Source: Pseudomonas profundi
GTDB lineage: Bacteria; Pseudomonadota; Gammaproteobacteria; Pseudomonadales; Pseudomonadaceae
Direction of reading: 5' to 3'
Assembly: GCF_008638305.1 (NCBI RefSeq)
Contig: NZ_VTPZ01000004.1
Coordinates: 158,749-222,748, forward strand
DNA: 64,000 nt
The notes under the pieces are model-generated. The model saw only the letters and a program-made list of their open reading frames with translations, ran no database searches and was not told the origin of the DNA. The translations under genes and the position numbers were made by a program. Shown piece by piece: positions 46,776 to 56,193 of this stretch; the stretch's first letter is position 1, and each line of letters opens with the position of its first letter.

Positions 46776-47798
46776 TCATCTTGCTGCCACCGGTTCCGCT
46801 GCGGTTGCCCAGCGCTGGCACCTGGAATGCTCATCCAGGTCGCCCCAGGCTTGTTCGATGGGTGAATCGATGCGTTGTAGCAGTTCGTGCGCTTTGCTCT
46901 TGTCCTCGGCGGAGCAGGAAATACGCGCGAAATTGTTGATGTTCCACTGATCCGGATACCGCTCGAGCACGTCATCTATGCCCTTCTTCATAACGGTCCA
47001 GTTGATGCGGGAATCCTTGGTGAGCCTGTCGTCGAATTGTATCTGCGCCGCATGCCAGTACAGCCGCGCGTATAGGCCGCTGCCTTCGCTATCCCGGGTG
47101 CGTTGCATGGCATCCATGGCGAACCGCTCGATGGCGTCCGCGCTGCCGTTCCATTTCGGTGAGTAATAATCAACCGCGGCGTAATAGATCGGGTAGTAGT
47201 CGGGGTACCGGGTCAGCGCCTCGTCGAGCATTTCCTTGAACCGCTCGTCCGGCCAGTACTGGCTCTTGGCAACAACTGCCATGGTCACATACCACTGTGG
47301 ATCACGCGCTGCGAACTGCTTCGACTGCTCCAGGGCCACGCGGGCGCGCTCGATATGTTCATTGAATGGCTGCCAGTCTTCTTCCTTGACCGACTCTGTC
47401 GGACCGGTGCCACGATAACTCCATGCTTGATGGATCAACATGCTGGCACGCGCCAGGTGCGCGGTGGGTGACTTCGGGTACTGTTTCAACCAGTCGCCGA
47501 TGTAGTCGTCCAGATAGGCCCAATAGGCAGGGTCACGAATGGCTGGATCGAACATCGAGCGTACGCCTGCATCCAGTGCGCTGAGTTTCCATACCCCGCT
47601 GGGTGAGCGCTCCTGGTTCGCACGATATTGCTCTGCAAGCGCTTCCAGGTGAGCGAAGTCGGCGTTCTGCAGATCCCGTGTCACGGTGTCGTAGATCGCT
47701 CTGCGCTCACCAAGTTCGTCTGCCGAGGCAGTCACCGGTGCAAGCAGGCTGCTGCAGACGAGGCAAAGGTAGCAAAGCTGCTTAATGATGGCGTTCAT
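46776..47798 (-). CDS. Exported DUF4034-like helical-repeat protein
   Basis: 340 residues from the ATG at 47798, which follows GGAGGG; the frame continues upstream but without signal or site. A Sec signal peptide (LCYLCLVCSSLLAPVTASA) precedes a helical protein with TPR-like character (YPKSPTAHLARASMLIHQAW and RYPDYYPIYYAAVDYYSPKW). The motif RSPSGVWKLSALDAG suggests DUF4034. A late cysteine pair (ISCSAEDKSK, SRCQRW) may form a disulphide. The role is unknown. Confidence 0.7.
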   Translation of the reverse strand: MNAIIKQLCYLCLVCSSLLAPVTASADELGERRAIYDTVTRDLQNADFAHLEALAEQYRANQERSPSGVWKLSALDAGVRSMFDPAIRDPAYWAYLDDYIGDWLKQYPKSPTAHLARASMLIHQAWSYRGTGPTESVKEEDWQPFNEHIERARVALEQSKQFAARDPQWYVTMAVVAKSQYWPDERFKEMLDEALTRYPDYYPIYYAAVDYYSPKWNGSADAIERFAMDAMQRTRDSEGSGLYARLYWHAAQIQFDDRLTKDSRINWTVMKKGIDDVLERYPDQWNINNFARISCSAEDKSKAHELLQRIDSPIEQAWGDLDEHSRCQRWATAAEPVAAR

Positions 47799-48139
47799 GA
47801 ATCCCTCCAGTTCTGACAGATAAGCTTCCGTACTCCGAGCGAGCGGAGCCGTCCCGACAATCAATGCAGGCGACGCGATATGGCAACCTCGGTCAGGACT
47901 GGCAAGGGTCTGTTGCTGTTCGTCGCGGCGGCGATGAAACGGGCAACAGACCTGGACACTACCGTTGCGCGCTGAATCGGTGCGGATCAGGGCGATCCGC
48001 AGCTTGTTGGAATTCGGTCGATCCAGGCGGGGCCATTGTGCGGCAACTGCAATGGTGCGCCATCGCGCACGATGAACCAACCCCACCAGGCGGACCTGAT
48101 TCACAGACCTGGAACTTGCCGGGTTCCGGGAAGCGATGG
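47799..48139. other. Gap between the DUF4034-like gene and the GH65 gene
   Basis: 341 bases on a strand where both flanking genes read leftwards. No gene or strong hairpin was recognised; it should contain the end of the kinase-GH65 transcript and the promoter of the DUF4034-like gene. Confidence 0.4.
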
Positions 48140-50545
48140 TTAACCGGAGCGTGCGGAAACACTCACGGATTCGCCTGGCTGCAGCACGCATTGGCCGTTG
48201 GCATGAAATATCTGTACCGACTCGGGGTTGCTGTCCCGCGAGAGCAGACTAACTTCGTCGTCATGCAGCGTGATCCGCAAGCGCAAGCCCCGGTAGCAAA
48301 AATCCAGGCTCACCCGGTCGAGGTCAGTCGGCACAGAGGGAAGGAGATGCAGCCCGTCCGGCTGTGGCTGAACCCCCAGATAATGCCGCTGCAACACATC
48401 CAGCGAGCCGGCCATGGCGCCAAGGTGAACGCCTTCCAGCGTACCGCGGTTGGGATCATCGGTCAGATCGACGTTCAATGCCTGCATGAAATATTCCCAG
48501 GACTCCTCGGGGCGGTGATACGCCAGCGCTCCGGCACAGACCACCTTGGACAAGCTGGATTCATGGGTGATGTGGCGGAGTTGATAATCCAGAGTACGTT
48601 GCAGCACGCCATCGTCCGCAGAATATCCGAGCCGCTCCAGCAGCCCCTTGAGAGCGGGGGGTGAAAACAGATACAGCAGCATCAGGGTGTCGGCCTGCTT
48701 GCTCAGCTGATAGCGCTCGGTAGTATCACCGCGGCCTTCGAGCATCCAGTCCAGGCGCGGATGGTTGCCGGTCAACCACTCTTCGGGCGGTGTGCGCAGC
48801 TGCTCGAAACCTTCGAAGGGGCTTAGCGCGCCTTCGTCGTTGAAGTGCAGGTACATGCGCCGGCTGACATGCTCCCAGTGCGCCAGTTCGGCCGCGCTCA
48901 GGTCGGTACGCTGGCGTAGCGCTGCGGCCTGCTCGGCCGGCAACATGTTTACCAGTTGTAGCCCGCAGGTCAGGGTCCAGGTTGCCATGATATTGGTGTA
49001 GCTGTTGTTATCCAGACCGGGCTCGGAGCTGTCGGGATAGCGGTTGTGATATTCGTCGGGGCCGACGACACCGCGAATGCAGAAGCGTCCATGGCCTTCT
49101 TCATAGTGCGCGCGGCTGGCCCAGAAGCGCGCTATCTCCACAATCATTTCGCCGCCGAAGCCGGCCAGCATTGCCATATCACCTGTTGCCAGATAGAGCG
49201 TCCAGACATCGTAGGCCACCGCTGCGCCGATATGACGCTGCAGGAAGGTGTAGTCCGGTACCCAGCTTCCCGACGGCGGATAACACTGGAAGGGCGGGGT
49301 TTCGTCTTCGCCGCTGCGGGCACTCCGCCAGGGATACATGGCGCCACTCAGGCCGAGGCGGCGTGCGCGCTGGCGGGCTGTATCCAGCCGGCGGTAGCGG
49401 TAGTCGAGCAACTCCAGCCCGAGTTCGGGGAAGTGCGTGGAGATGAACGGAAAGGCAAAGATCTCGTCCCAGAATACCTGGCCGTAATAGCCTTCATGCC
49501 AGCCGCGCGGTGGACAGCCCAGATTATGGCCGATGGAATGGGGCGACACCGTTTGCGCCAGATGATAGGCATGCAGGCGCAGCGTCAGTTGCGTGCCCGC
49601 CTGGGCTGCACGCATCGGCATGCGCGCCCATAATCTGCGCCAGGCTTTTCGGTGATGCCGCAGCAACAGGTCGAACGGCTCTGCTGGAAGCGCGTCGATA
49701 ACCAGGCTGCGGGCAAGGCGGGAGTCGCTGGGCAAATCATCATCGACGCGAACCACGACCCGCTTTTCAAGGGTAAGCTGCCGGGCTCCGGACAGCTCGA
49801 TGGTGGCGTGTTGAAGCAGCCGCCCATCGTGCTCCTCGTTGTGCCAGACAAGCGGCTTGTCGCCGAACGTTCTCACCGCCATGGCCAGGTGGCGATCGGG
49901 TGTGTGCAACGATGCACTCACCGCGGCAAGGCCGGTCGGGTTGCACTGGTAGCAGACATTGCGCAACCGCGGACCTTCGTAGGCCTGGTTACGCGGGATC
50001 AGACTGTTGGTAACGGCGCCGTCCAGCGTGGCGCGAAGATGCAGGCGCTGCAGGCCTTCCGGTAACGTCAGCTCCCAGCGCAGCAGCGCCAGCTCCGGCG
50101 ATGCCATGCTCAGCAGCCGCGTCTCGCGTAGTCGTACGGTTTGACCCTGCAGTTCAAAGCAGATGTCCCGCTGCGCCAGGCCGTTGCGCACATCCAGACT
50201 TTGCCGATAGTCGCGCACCTGGTTTGCGTCCGCCCCGAACCAGCATTCGCCATCAAGGCTGATGCTCAGGCCGAATGGATCAGGCAGATTGACCAGCGAG
50301 CCCAGAGTCACCTGTTTGCCGTTGACCTCGCGCGGGGCTTCGTCATACCAACCGGCGCGATAGAATCCTGCATAGCGCGTCTGCTGCCAGTCATGCCGGG
50401 GCAGCAGAGCGGCCGCCTCGGGGGCGCTGGTGCGACAGGACAGCAAGCCATTGCCCAGCGCCAGCAAGGCCTCGCGGCGGAGCTCATCCTCCGGGTCGTA
50501 GTGGTCGAACTCAACACGCCAGCCGGCGCGCAGCACATCAGACAT
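48140..50545 (-). CDS. GH65-family disaccharide phosphorylase
   Basis: 801 residues from the ATG at 50545, after GAGGGT. The N-terminal super-sandwich domain (EALLALGNGLLSCRTSAPEA) is followed by the (alpha/alpha)6 barrel with CPPRGWHEGYYGQVFWDEIF near residue 350, the general acid E498 in GVVGPDEYHNRYPD, and the phosphate-site region SKQADTLMLLYLF. GH65 enzymes phosphorolyse trehalose, maltose, kojibiose, nigerose or glucosylglycerol to beta-glucose-1-phosphate. The usual beta-phosphoglucomutase partner is missing; a PfkB kinase gene overlaps instead by eight bases. The substrate is open. Confidence 0.92.
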   Translation of the reverse strand: MSDVLRAGWRVEFDHYDPEDELRREALLALGNGLLSCRTSAPEAAALLPRHDWQQTRYAGFYRAGWYDEAPREVNGKQVTLGSLVNLPDPFGLSISLDGECWFGADANQVRDYRQSLDVRNGLAQRDICFELQGQTVRLRETRLLSMASPELALLRWELTLPEGLQRLHLRATLDGAVTNSLIPRNQAYEGPRLRNVCYQCNPTGLAAVSASLHTPDRHLAMAVRTFGDKPLVWHNEEHDGRLLQHATIELSGARQLTLEKRVVVRVDDDLPSDSRLARSLVIDALPAEPFDLLLRHHRKAWRRLWARMPMRAAQAGTQLTLRLHAYHLAQTVSPHSIGHNLGCPPRGWHEGYYGQVFWDEIFAFPFISTHFPELGLELLDYRYRRLDTARQRARRLGLSGAMYPWRSARSGEDETPPFQCYPPSGSWVPDYTFLQRHIGAAVAYDVWTLYLATGDMAMLAGFGGEMIVEIARFWASRAHYEEGHGRFCIRGVVGPDEYHNRYPDSSEPGLDNNSYTNIMATWTLTCGLQLVNMLPAEQAAALRQRTDLSAAELAHWEHVSRRMYLHFNDEGALSPFEGFEQLRTPPEEWLTGNHPRLDWMLEGRGDTTERYQLSKQADTLMLLYLFSPPALKGLLERLGYSADDGVLQRTLDYQLRHITHESSLSKVVCAGALAYHRPEESWEYFMQALNVDLTDDPNRGTLEGVHLGAMAGSLDVLQRHYLGVQPQPDGLHLLPSVPTDLDRVSLDFCYRGLRLRITLHDDEVSLLSRDSNPESVQIFHANGQCVLQPGESVSVSARSG

Positions 50546-51497
50546 GCAATACCCTCGCATCTTGCGACAGCCTGGCGGCCATCTGGACTATCTCTTCCCG
50601 GTCTGCATAGGCGGGTTGCGACCCGTAACCGGTTACCGCCAAGTTGGCCGAAGCTACGCCCCAGGCAGCCGCATCCAGAGCGGACATTCCCTCAAGTAAT
50701 GCAACGGAAAACACGCCAGTGAACGCGTCCCCTGCACCGGTGGAATCCACCGGGTCTATCTCGCCTGCCGGTATGTGTATCAGCTCGCTGCCCGCTGCCA
50801 GTACACAGCCACCGTCGCCCAGTTTGATGCACACCAGCTCGACGCCTTCGTTGCGCAATTGCCGGGCCGCGCCGGCGGCGTCGCTGACAGTTTTGAGGTC
50901 GCGTCCGACCAGGCCGCCTGCTTCGCTGATGTTCGGCGTGATGGCGTGCAGTCTGTTGAGTACCGCGGGTTCCACGCGGTCGACAAAGGAAGGATCGAGA
51001 ATCACCGGGATATCCGAGGCAGCGGCTTTCTGTATTGCGCGCCGCACTACCCAGGCAGGTATCTCGCAGTCAAGGACCAGACAAGCCGGCGGGTTAGCGT
51101 CCCCGATGGCTGCTTCGACCTTCACGGCCGCCGCGTCATCCCAGCAATCATTGGCATTGGGCGCGAGAACTATATGCTTCTTGGCATCCGGCGGAACCAT
51201 GATCATCGAGACCCCGGTGGGCTGTCCGGTCACCCGATTTACGCCGTCCAGGTCAACGCCTGCTGCCGCCAGCGATCCCAGCGCCTGCTGCGCCAGGTCA
51301 TCATCCCCTACGCATCCGAGCAATCGGCTGGTGTGGCCGAAGCGAGCGGCGAGAAATGCAGTGTTGGCGGCTTTCCCACCCGACAACCGGCAGAAGTCAT
51401 GTGCCGGGAGCATGTCATTGCTGCCTATGGCAGCGTTTACGCGTACCTGGAAATCAGCGTTGATGCTGCCCAGCGAAAGCATTGTTCGAGACTTCAT
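50538..51497 (-). CDS. PfkB-family carbohydrate kinase (ribokinase-like)
   Basis: 319 residues from the ATG at 51497, set by AAGGACAG. LSLGSINADFQVRVNAAIGS at the start, GGKAANTAFLAARFGHTSRL near residue 43, and the anion hole / catalytic base DSTGAGDAFTGVFSVALLEG near residue 255 are typical of ribokinase relatives. It would phosphorylate a sugar or sugar acid with ATP. Overlap with the GH65 gene implies one operon, in which the kinase could trap the sugar or polyol freed by phosphorolysis (inference). Confidence 0.9.
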   Translation of the reverse strand: MKSRTMLSLGSINADFQVRVNAAIGSNDMLPAHDFCRLSGGKAANTAFLAARFGHTSRLLGCVGDDDLAQQALGSLAAAGVDLDGVNRVTGQPTGVSMIMVPPDAKKHIVLAPNANDCWDDAAAVKVEAAIGDANPPACLVLDCEIPAWVVRRAIQKAAASDIPVILDPSFVDRVEPAVLNRLHAITPNISEAGGLVGRDLKTVSDAAGAARQLRNEGVELVCIKLGDGGCVLAAGSELIHIPAGEIDPVDSTGAGDAFTGVFSVALLEGMSALDAAAWGVASANLAVTGYGSQPAYADREEIVQMAARLSQDARVLHV

Positions 51498-51687
51498 ATT
51501 GCTGTCCTTCGATCGAAAAGACTTACCAGAGCTGACCGACACAATGATGTCGGGTTCAGCGTTACCTGGTGCGTCTGATGACCTTCGGTGGATACGCCAG
51601 CCGCGCAACGCTGTTGGCGAATCAGAACGGCGGCCATCTGCTAGGCTCAGGACTAGCTCATTCGTTTTCAACCGAAGGGCCAGTGCC

Positions 51688-53139
51688 ATGCTCCGTCCCG
51701 GAACAGTTCAATTGCGCGCTTCCCTTGCCTGGCTCTGGGCCGGTTTGTTGCTGCTCGGGGTGTTGAGCTATGCCGCTTCTTTCAGCCACAGCCTGGTGGC
51801 GCAGGAGGGCGAAGCGGCTTCCGCTGGGCTGGTACTCTCGGTCGACGGGCCCATAGGCCCCGCCACCATGGATTATCTGGTGCGGGGGATCGAGCGGGCC
51901 GAAGCTGAACAGGCGCGCATCGTGGTGATCGAAATGGATACCCCGGGCGGGCTGATGGAGTCGATGCGGCTGATCATCCGGGAGATTCTGCGCTCACCGG
52001 TACCGGTCGTAACCTATGTCACGCCAGCCGGGGCCCGTGCAGCCAGCGCCGGGACCTATATCCTGTATGCCAGTCATATAGCGGCGATGGCGCCGTCTAC
52101 GCACCTGGGCTCGGCAACGCCGGTACAGATGGGCGGTATGCCAGGCAGCCCTGACCCAGCAGCCGAGCCGGGCGGGACAGACGGGGAGAACGACGCCAAC
52201 GAAGATCGGGAGCCGAGGCGTGGGGGCAGCGCCATGGAGCGCAAGGTCCTGGAAGACTCCGTCGCTTATATAAGAGGCCTTGCCGAGCGCCATGACCGCA
52301 ACGCTGACTGGGCCGAGCAGGCCGTGCGCGAAGCGGTCAACCTGGGCGCCACTGAGGCACTGGAGCGTAACGTCATCGACGTCGTAGCGCCGAGCCTGGA
52401 CGATCTATTGCTGCAGATTGATGGTCGTAGCGTGCGTATGGCCGAAGGTGAAAGAACCTTGCATACGGCCAATCTGACGTTGACACGGGTTGATCCGAAC
52501 TGGCGTACCCGATTGCTTAGTGTGATAACCAACCCCAATATCGCTTATTTCCTGATGTTGATCGGCTTCTACGGGATCATTTTCGAGCTGTCCAATCCGG
52601 GTAGCCTCTATCCCGGCGTAATTGGCGGTATCTGCCTGATCCTGGCGCTGTTTTCCTTCCAGGTGCTTACGGTCAACTATGCGGGGCTGGCGCTGATTCT
52701 GCTGGGGTTGTTGCTGATTGTCGCGGAGGCGTTCCTGCCCAGTTTCGGCATCTTGGGCATCGGCGGCATCGTCGCTTTTGTCATCGGTTCGGTGATTCTC
52801 ATGGACGGCAGTCACCAACCTGTCTCGCTGCCCCTGATCGGCGGAATGGCCGCCCTATTTGCCGGCCTGTTGTTATGGACGGTCACGCGGGTGCTCAGCC
52901 TGCGAAGGCGACCGGCGGTCAGTGGCACCGATCGGCTGATCAATGAGACCGGCGTGGCGCTGAATGATTTCTCGCGCGAAGGCCAAAACTATTGCGGATA
53001 TATACGGGCTGGCGGGGAACGCTGGAAAGCCGTTTCTACACTGCCGGTACAGGCTGGTCAGACTGTGACGATTGCACGCGTAGAGGGCCTGACCCTTCAC
53101 CTTGAACCCACAATGCAGGCGCGGGTGCCCGAGCGATAG
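51688..53139 (+). CDS. NfeD-family membrane serine protease (NfeD1b type)
   Basis: 483 residues from the ATG at 51688; the very long open frame before it is non-coding on this strand. Signal or anchor helix, then a ClpP-like protease domain (VLSVDGPIGPATMDYLVRGI, and the catalytic serine in GARAASAGTYILYASHIAAM). Membrane helices follow at about 285-410 and a C-terminal OB-fold NfeD domain (LINETGVALNDFSREGQ). The protease cleaves slipin C-termini in characterised systems. The slipin gene follows 32 bases on. Confidence 0.92.
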   Translation: MLRPGTVQLRASLAWLWAGLLLLGVLSYAASFSHSLVAQEGEAASAGLVLSVDGPIGPATMDYLVRGIERAEAEQARIVVIEMDTPGGLMESMRLIIREILRSPVPVVTYVTPAGARAASAGTYILYASHIAAMAPSTHLGSATPVQMGGMPGSPDPAAEPGGTDGENDANEDREPRRGGSAMERKVLEDSVAYIRGLAERHDRNADWAEQAVREAVNLGATEALERNVIDVVAPSLDDLLLQIDGRSVRMAEGERTLHTANLTLTRVDPNWRTRLLSVITNPNIAYFLMLIGFYGIIFELSNPGSLYPGVIGGICLILALFSFQVLTVNYAGLALILLGLLLIVAEAFLPSFGILGIGGIVAFVIGSVILMDGSHQPVSLPLIGGMAALFAGLLLWTVTRVLSLRRRPAVSGTDRLINETGVALNDFSREGQNYCGYIRAGGERWKAVSTLPVQAGQTVTIARVEGLTLHLEPTMQARVPER

Positions 53140-53171
53140 CATCGTCTCGGCACGCGCCGCGAGGAGGAAAC

Positions 53172-53954
53172 ATGACATTCGATATGATCTCCTATCTGGC
53201 TCCGCTGGTTTTCCTGCTATTGCTGCTGGGGTCGGCTATCCGCATTCTTCCGGAATATCAACGGGGCGTCGTATTCTTCCTTGGACGTTTTCAGGGAGTG
53301 AAAGGGCCCGGTCTGGTGATCGTGATTCCGGGCCTTCAGCAAATGGCACGGGTCGACCTGCGGGTGGTTGCGCTGGATATTCCGAGTCAGGACGTCATTT
53401 CCCGTGACAACGTCACGGTGCGCGTTAATGCGGTGCTGTACTACCGTGTGGTTGACCCCGAGAAGGCCATCATCCAGGTCGAGAATTTCAGCGAAGCGAC
53501 CAGCCAGCTGGCGCAGACCACGCTGCGCTCGGTGCTTGGCAAGCATGACCTTGATGAAATGCTTTCAGAGCGCGACAAACTCAACGCGGATATCCAGGAG
53601 ATCTTGGATCTCCAGACGGAAGACTGGGGCATCAAGGTGGCGAATGTTGAAATCAAGCACGTCGATCTCAACGAATCGATGATTCGCGCAATTGCCCGGC
53701 AGGCTGAGGCGGAGCGTGAGCGGCGCGCCAAGGTGATCCATGCCGAAGGGGAGCTGCAGGCTTCAGAGAAGCTGGTGGAGGCAGCTCGGGTAATGTCCAG
53801 CGAGCCGGGCGCGATGCAGTTGCGCTACTTGCAGACGCTGGCGGACATGAGCGGCGATAACACCTCGACGATCGTCTTTCCGCTGCCCATCGACCTGATA
53901 CAGAACCTGGTTCGTTCCGGTCAGCAGCAGGGTGGGGCGGGTAAAGATGTATGA
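53172..53954 (+). CDS. Slipin (stomatin/prohibitin family protein)
   Basis: 260 residues: N-terminal membrane hairpin (SYLAPLVFLLLLLGSAIRIL), then the SPFH domain (EYQRGVVFFLGRFQGVKGPG and DVISRDNVTVRVNAVLYYRV) and a helical tail (RAIARQAEAERERRAKVIHA). It oligomerises in the inner membrane as a scaffold for membrane microdomains. GAGGAGGAAAC sets the start. With the NfeD gene it makes the STOPP pair. Confidence 0.94.
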   Translation: MTFDMISYLAPLVFLLLLLGSAIRILPEYQRGVVFFLGRFQGVKGPGLVIVIPGLQQMARVDLRVVALDIPSQDVISRDNVTVRVNAVLYYRVVDPEKAIIQVENFSEATSQLAQTTLRSVLGKHDLDEMLSERDKLNADIQEILDLQTEDWGIKVANVEIKHVDLNESMIRAIARQAEAERERRAKVIHAEGELQASEKLVEAARVMSSEPGAMQLRYLQTLADMSGDNTSTIVFPLPIDLIQNLVRSGQQQGGAGKDV

Positions 53955-53955
53955 C

Positions 53956-53977
53956 CTGGCCCGAATTACCGGGCCAG
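53956..53977. terminator. Bidirectional hairpin between slipin and STAS-like genes
   Basis: CTGGCCCG and CGGGCCAG form a perfect eight-base-pair stem around a six-base loop, located between two convergent genes and overlapping the stop of the minus-strand gene. No clear T run on either side. Confidence 0.6.
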
Positions 53978-54331
53978 CCATGCCTCTGCTTCAGCCGTCT
54001 CATCCAGCGCGAAGGCCTGCAGGTTCAAGCCGGGAATCAGTGCGCCTTCGACAGTACCCATCTTGCGCACCCAGGACTGTCCGGCGATGACAGCCACGCG
54101 GTCAAATTGCCGGATGAAACGAAACAGTTGCGGCAGCCGGGACATTTCCACGCCCATTGCGCCGAGGGTCGGTAGTTCGAACTCGCCCACTTTCACGAGC
54201 ATTGCTCCGTCGGTAATGCCGTGCGCCTGCTGAATCATCTCATCGAGCGCAACCTTCATGGATGCGCTGTCGAGCTTGCCGCTGAATACCACATCCAGCC
54301 GGTGGTCATTTACTCTGGTGGTCTGGAACAT
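53966..54331 (-). CDS. SpoIIAA-like (STAS/SEC14 fold) protein
   Basis: 121 residues. The opening LDVVFSGKLDSASMKVALDE and the middle LFRFIRQFDRVAVIAGQSWV fit the SpoIIAA-like DUF3478 family, a STAS-type fold related to lipid-binding SEC14 domains. Function is not established. It converges on the slipin gene. Confidence 0.8.
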   Translation of the reverse strand: MFQTTRVNDHRLDVVFSGKLDSASMKVALDEMIQQAHGITDGAMLVKVGEFELPTLGAMGVEMSRLPQLFRFIRQFDRVAVIAGQSWVRKMGTVEGALIPGLNLQAFALDETAEAEAWLAR

Positions 54332-54648
54332 GGCCGCGCCTCGAATTGGAGTTGTTCGCAGCAGTCAGTCTAGTTGATAACCGTGATATGAAAAAAAGTT
54401 CATTTTTTTGTGTTGCGAGACGTTTTTCCGAGAAACTCCCGGGAACCCGGCCTGTCCAATTCGCTGCGGAGCAAGCTCTCTACCATGCAATTCCGCGTAA
54501 TATGACAAGAACTGGAACGCGCCATTCAGCAGAGCGGAATGCGGTCAAAACGTTCAGCTATACGGCGGCCGTCGTGAGGCTACCAGGGAATGTCGGAAAG
54601 CTCGAGAAATAGAACATATCTCCACTTTTCGCACGATAAGGATTGGTT
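54332..54648. other. AT-richer gap before the dioxygenase-like gene
   Basis: 317 bases containing a T- and A-rich stretch near 54385-54410 (ATGAAAAAAAGTTCATTTTT). A short plus-strand frame at 54346-54612 has no ribosome binding site and a poor composition. Promoters for both divergent genes are expected here. Confidence 0.4.
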
Positions 54649-55419
54649 ATGACGGAGTTCACGCCTGTGGACGCTCAGGTGGTTTCGCGCTTGGCGTCTG
54701 AGATCGAATCAAACGGATATGCGGTTTTTGAAAACTTCTTCACGCCGGAACAGTTGGAGCAGGCGCGGGAATACATAAGGGCACAGACCAGCAAGCATAA
54801 TCAGGAATATTTCTCGATTCATGGAATCGAGGCGATGGAAGGCAGCGTGTTGGCGAGTCTCGGTGGGTCTACCACGTTCAAGCAATTTCTCTCTGATATG
54901 TATGAACAGGTCACCGGGTTCCAGCCACCTGTCGCCGAGCGGATCTTCCCGGTCATCCGCTGCCTGCAAGGCAAGAGTGGCCTCAAGGAATCACATTTCT
55001 ACCATTTCGATGCGACCGCCGTGACAGCACTTGCCCCGGTATTCATTCCGACAGAAGGCCAGCATTGTGGCGATCTCATCATCTTTCCCAACGTGCGCCC
55101 GGTGCGTTCGAGCGCCGTATTGAATATTGCCGAAAAAGCCGTAATGCACAATAAGCTGAGCCAGAAGTTGACTGCCATTGCAGTAAAACGTGGTTTGCTC
55201 AAGCCGATCACCGTGAAGCTTGTGCCCGGCAACCTCTATTTGTTCTGGGGCTACCGCAGCCTGCACTCCAACGATCAATGTGATCCCGAGAACCTGCGTG
55301 CGACCGGCTTGTACCACTTTGGTAATCCGCACCGTGAGAGCTCGCTGGCGCGGATATTTCTCGGCAAGAACAAGCGCAAGGCCAAGCTCGATCACGATGG
55401 GCTGCGCCCCCAGACCTGA
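54649..55419 (+). CDS. Phytanoyl-CoA-dioxygenase-like Fe(II)/2-oxoglutarate protein
   Basis: 256 residues from the ATG at 54649 after AAGGATTGG. The opening ESNGYAVFENFFTPEQLEQA is the usual start of double-stranded beta-helix hydroxylases. H119 and D121 (HFYHFDATA) and H206 (YRSLHSND) fit the iron triad, and R217 (LRATGLYHFG), 11 residues later, fits the 2-oxoglutarate salt bridge. The C-terminus is basic (GKNKRKAKLDH). Substrate and neighbours give no clue; it stands alone before a convergent SDR gene. Confidence 0.72.
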   Translation: MTEFTPVDAQVVSRLASEIESNGYAVFENFFTPEQLEQAREYIRAQTSKHNQEYFSIHGIEAMEGSVLASLGGSTTFKQFLSDMYEQVTGFQPPVAERIFPVIRCLQGKSGLKESHFYHFDATAVTALAPVFIPTEGQHCGDLIIFPNVRPVRSSAVLNIAEKAVMHNKLSQKLTAIAVKRGLLKPITVKLVPGNLYLFWGYRSLHSNDQCDPENLRATGLYHFGNPHRESSLARIFLGKNKRKAKLDHDGLRPQT

Positions 55420-55438
55420 CAGGCGGCCCCTCCGGTAA

Positions 55439-56128
55439 TCAGTCAACTGCCGGAGTAGGCCGTACCAGGATCTCGTTAACGTCGACATGGGCCGGCTGCG
55501 ACAGGGCATACAGTACGGCCCGACCGATATCTTCGGGCAGCAGACTATTACTCGGCGGTTGATCGAAAAATGGCGTATCGACCATGCCCGGTTCGATCAG
55601 CGTGACGCGGATGCCGCTGCCTCGTATTTCCTCCCGCAATCCGTAACCAATAGCCGTGACGGCCCATTTGGTGGCGCTGTACATTGAGCCCGGAAGGGTT
55701 GCACGCCCGGCAGCTGAGCTGGTCAGCAGGATGTGCCCGCGGCTCTTGCGCAGGGCAGGTAAACAGCATTGCACCGTCAGGCCAACACCGTAGATATTGG
55801 TCAGGATCATGTCTTTCCATATCTCTGGGTCGGCTTTGCTGAAGCCGCCCGGCTCACCGCCGCGGCCGGCATTGGCGAGCACGGCATCCAGCTGACCAAA
55901 GGTATCCAGTGTCGCCTGAACCATGCGTTGCTGGTCCGCAAGTTCCTGGACATCGCAGGCGACGGTCAGCACCTGTTCCGGTCCGCCCAGTTCGTTTTGC
56001 AACGCCTCGAGCTTGTCTTTTGAGCGGGCCGCCAGAACCAGCCGGTAGCCGTTGGCAGCGGCTTCCCGGGCGGTCGCTTCACCTATGCCGGACGAGCCTC
56101 CGGTAATCAACAGAACTGGATCAGTCAT
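55439..56128 (-). CDS. SDR-family oxidoreductase (YdfG-like)
   Basis: 229 residues. TGGSSGIG at residues 9-16, ANAGRGGE near residue 87, LTSSAAGRATLPGSMYSATK with the catalytic S, Y and K near residues 135-155, and IEPGMVDTPFF near residue 180 are conserved. The basic residues after the second strand (AARSKDKLEAL) favour NADP. It probably reduces 3-hydroxy acids or small carbonyl compounds. A single gene. Confidence 0.9.
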   Translation of the reverse strand: MTDPVLLITGGSSGIGEATAREAAANGYRLVLAARSKDKLEALQNELGGPEQVLTVACDVQELADQQRMVQATLDTFGQLDAVLANAGRGGEPGGFSKADPEIWKDMILTNIYGVGLTVQCCLPALRKSRGHILLTSSAAGRATLPGSMYSATKWAVTAIGYGLREEIRGSGIRVTLIEPGMVDTPFFDQPPSNSLLPEDIGRAVLYALSQPAHVDVNEILVRPTPAVD

Positions 56129-56193
56129 AACGCTATCTCCTGGTGACAGTGATAAAACCTCAGTCTAGTCAACGCCGGGACCAGCGGTTCGGG

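Noticed and set aside
43903-51497. A complete glycogen or trehalose pathway island
   Set aside because: No glycogen synthase, branching, debranching, TreS or OtsAB genes are present, and unrelated genes lie between the two carbohydrate parts.
50644-51687. A 348-codon open extension upstream of the NfeD protease gene on the plus strand
   Set aside because: It is the antisense of the well-conserved PfkB kinase gene, is serine/threonine-rich with no recognisable motif, and the signal-peptide start at 51688 is convincing.
54346-54612. An 88-codon plus-strand frame before the dioxygenase-like gene
   Set aside because: No ribosome binding site, mixed composition and no fold-like pattern.
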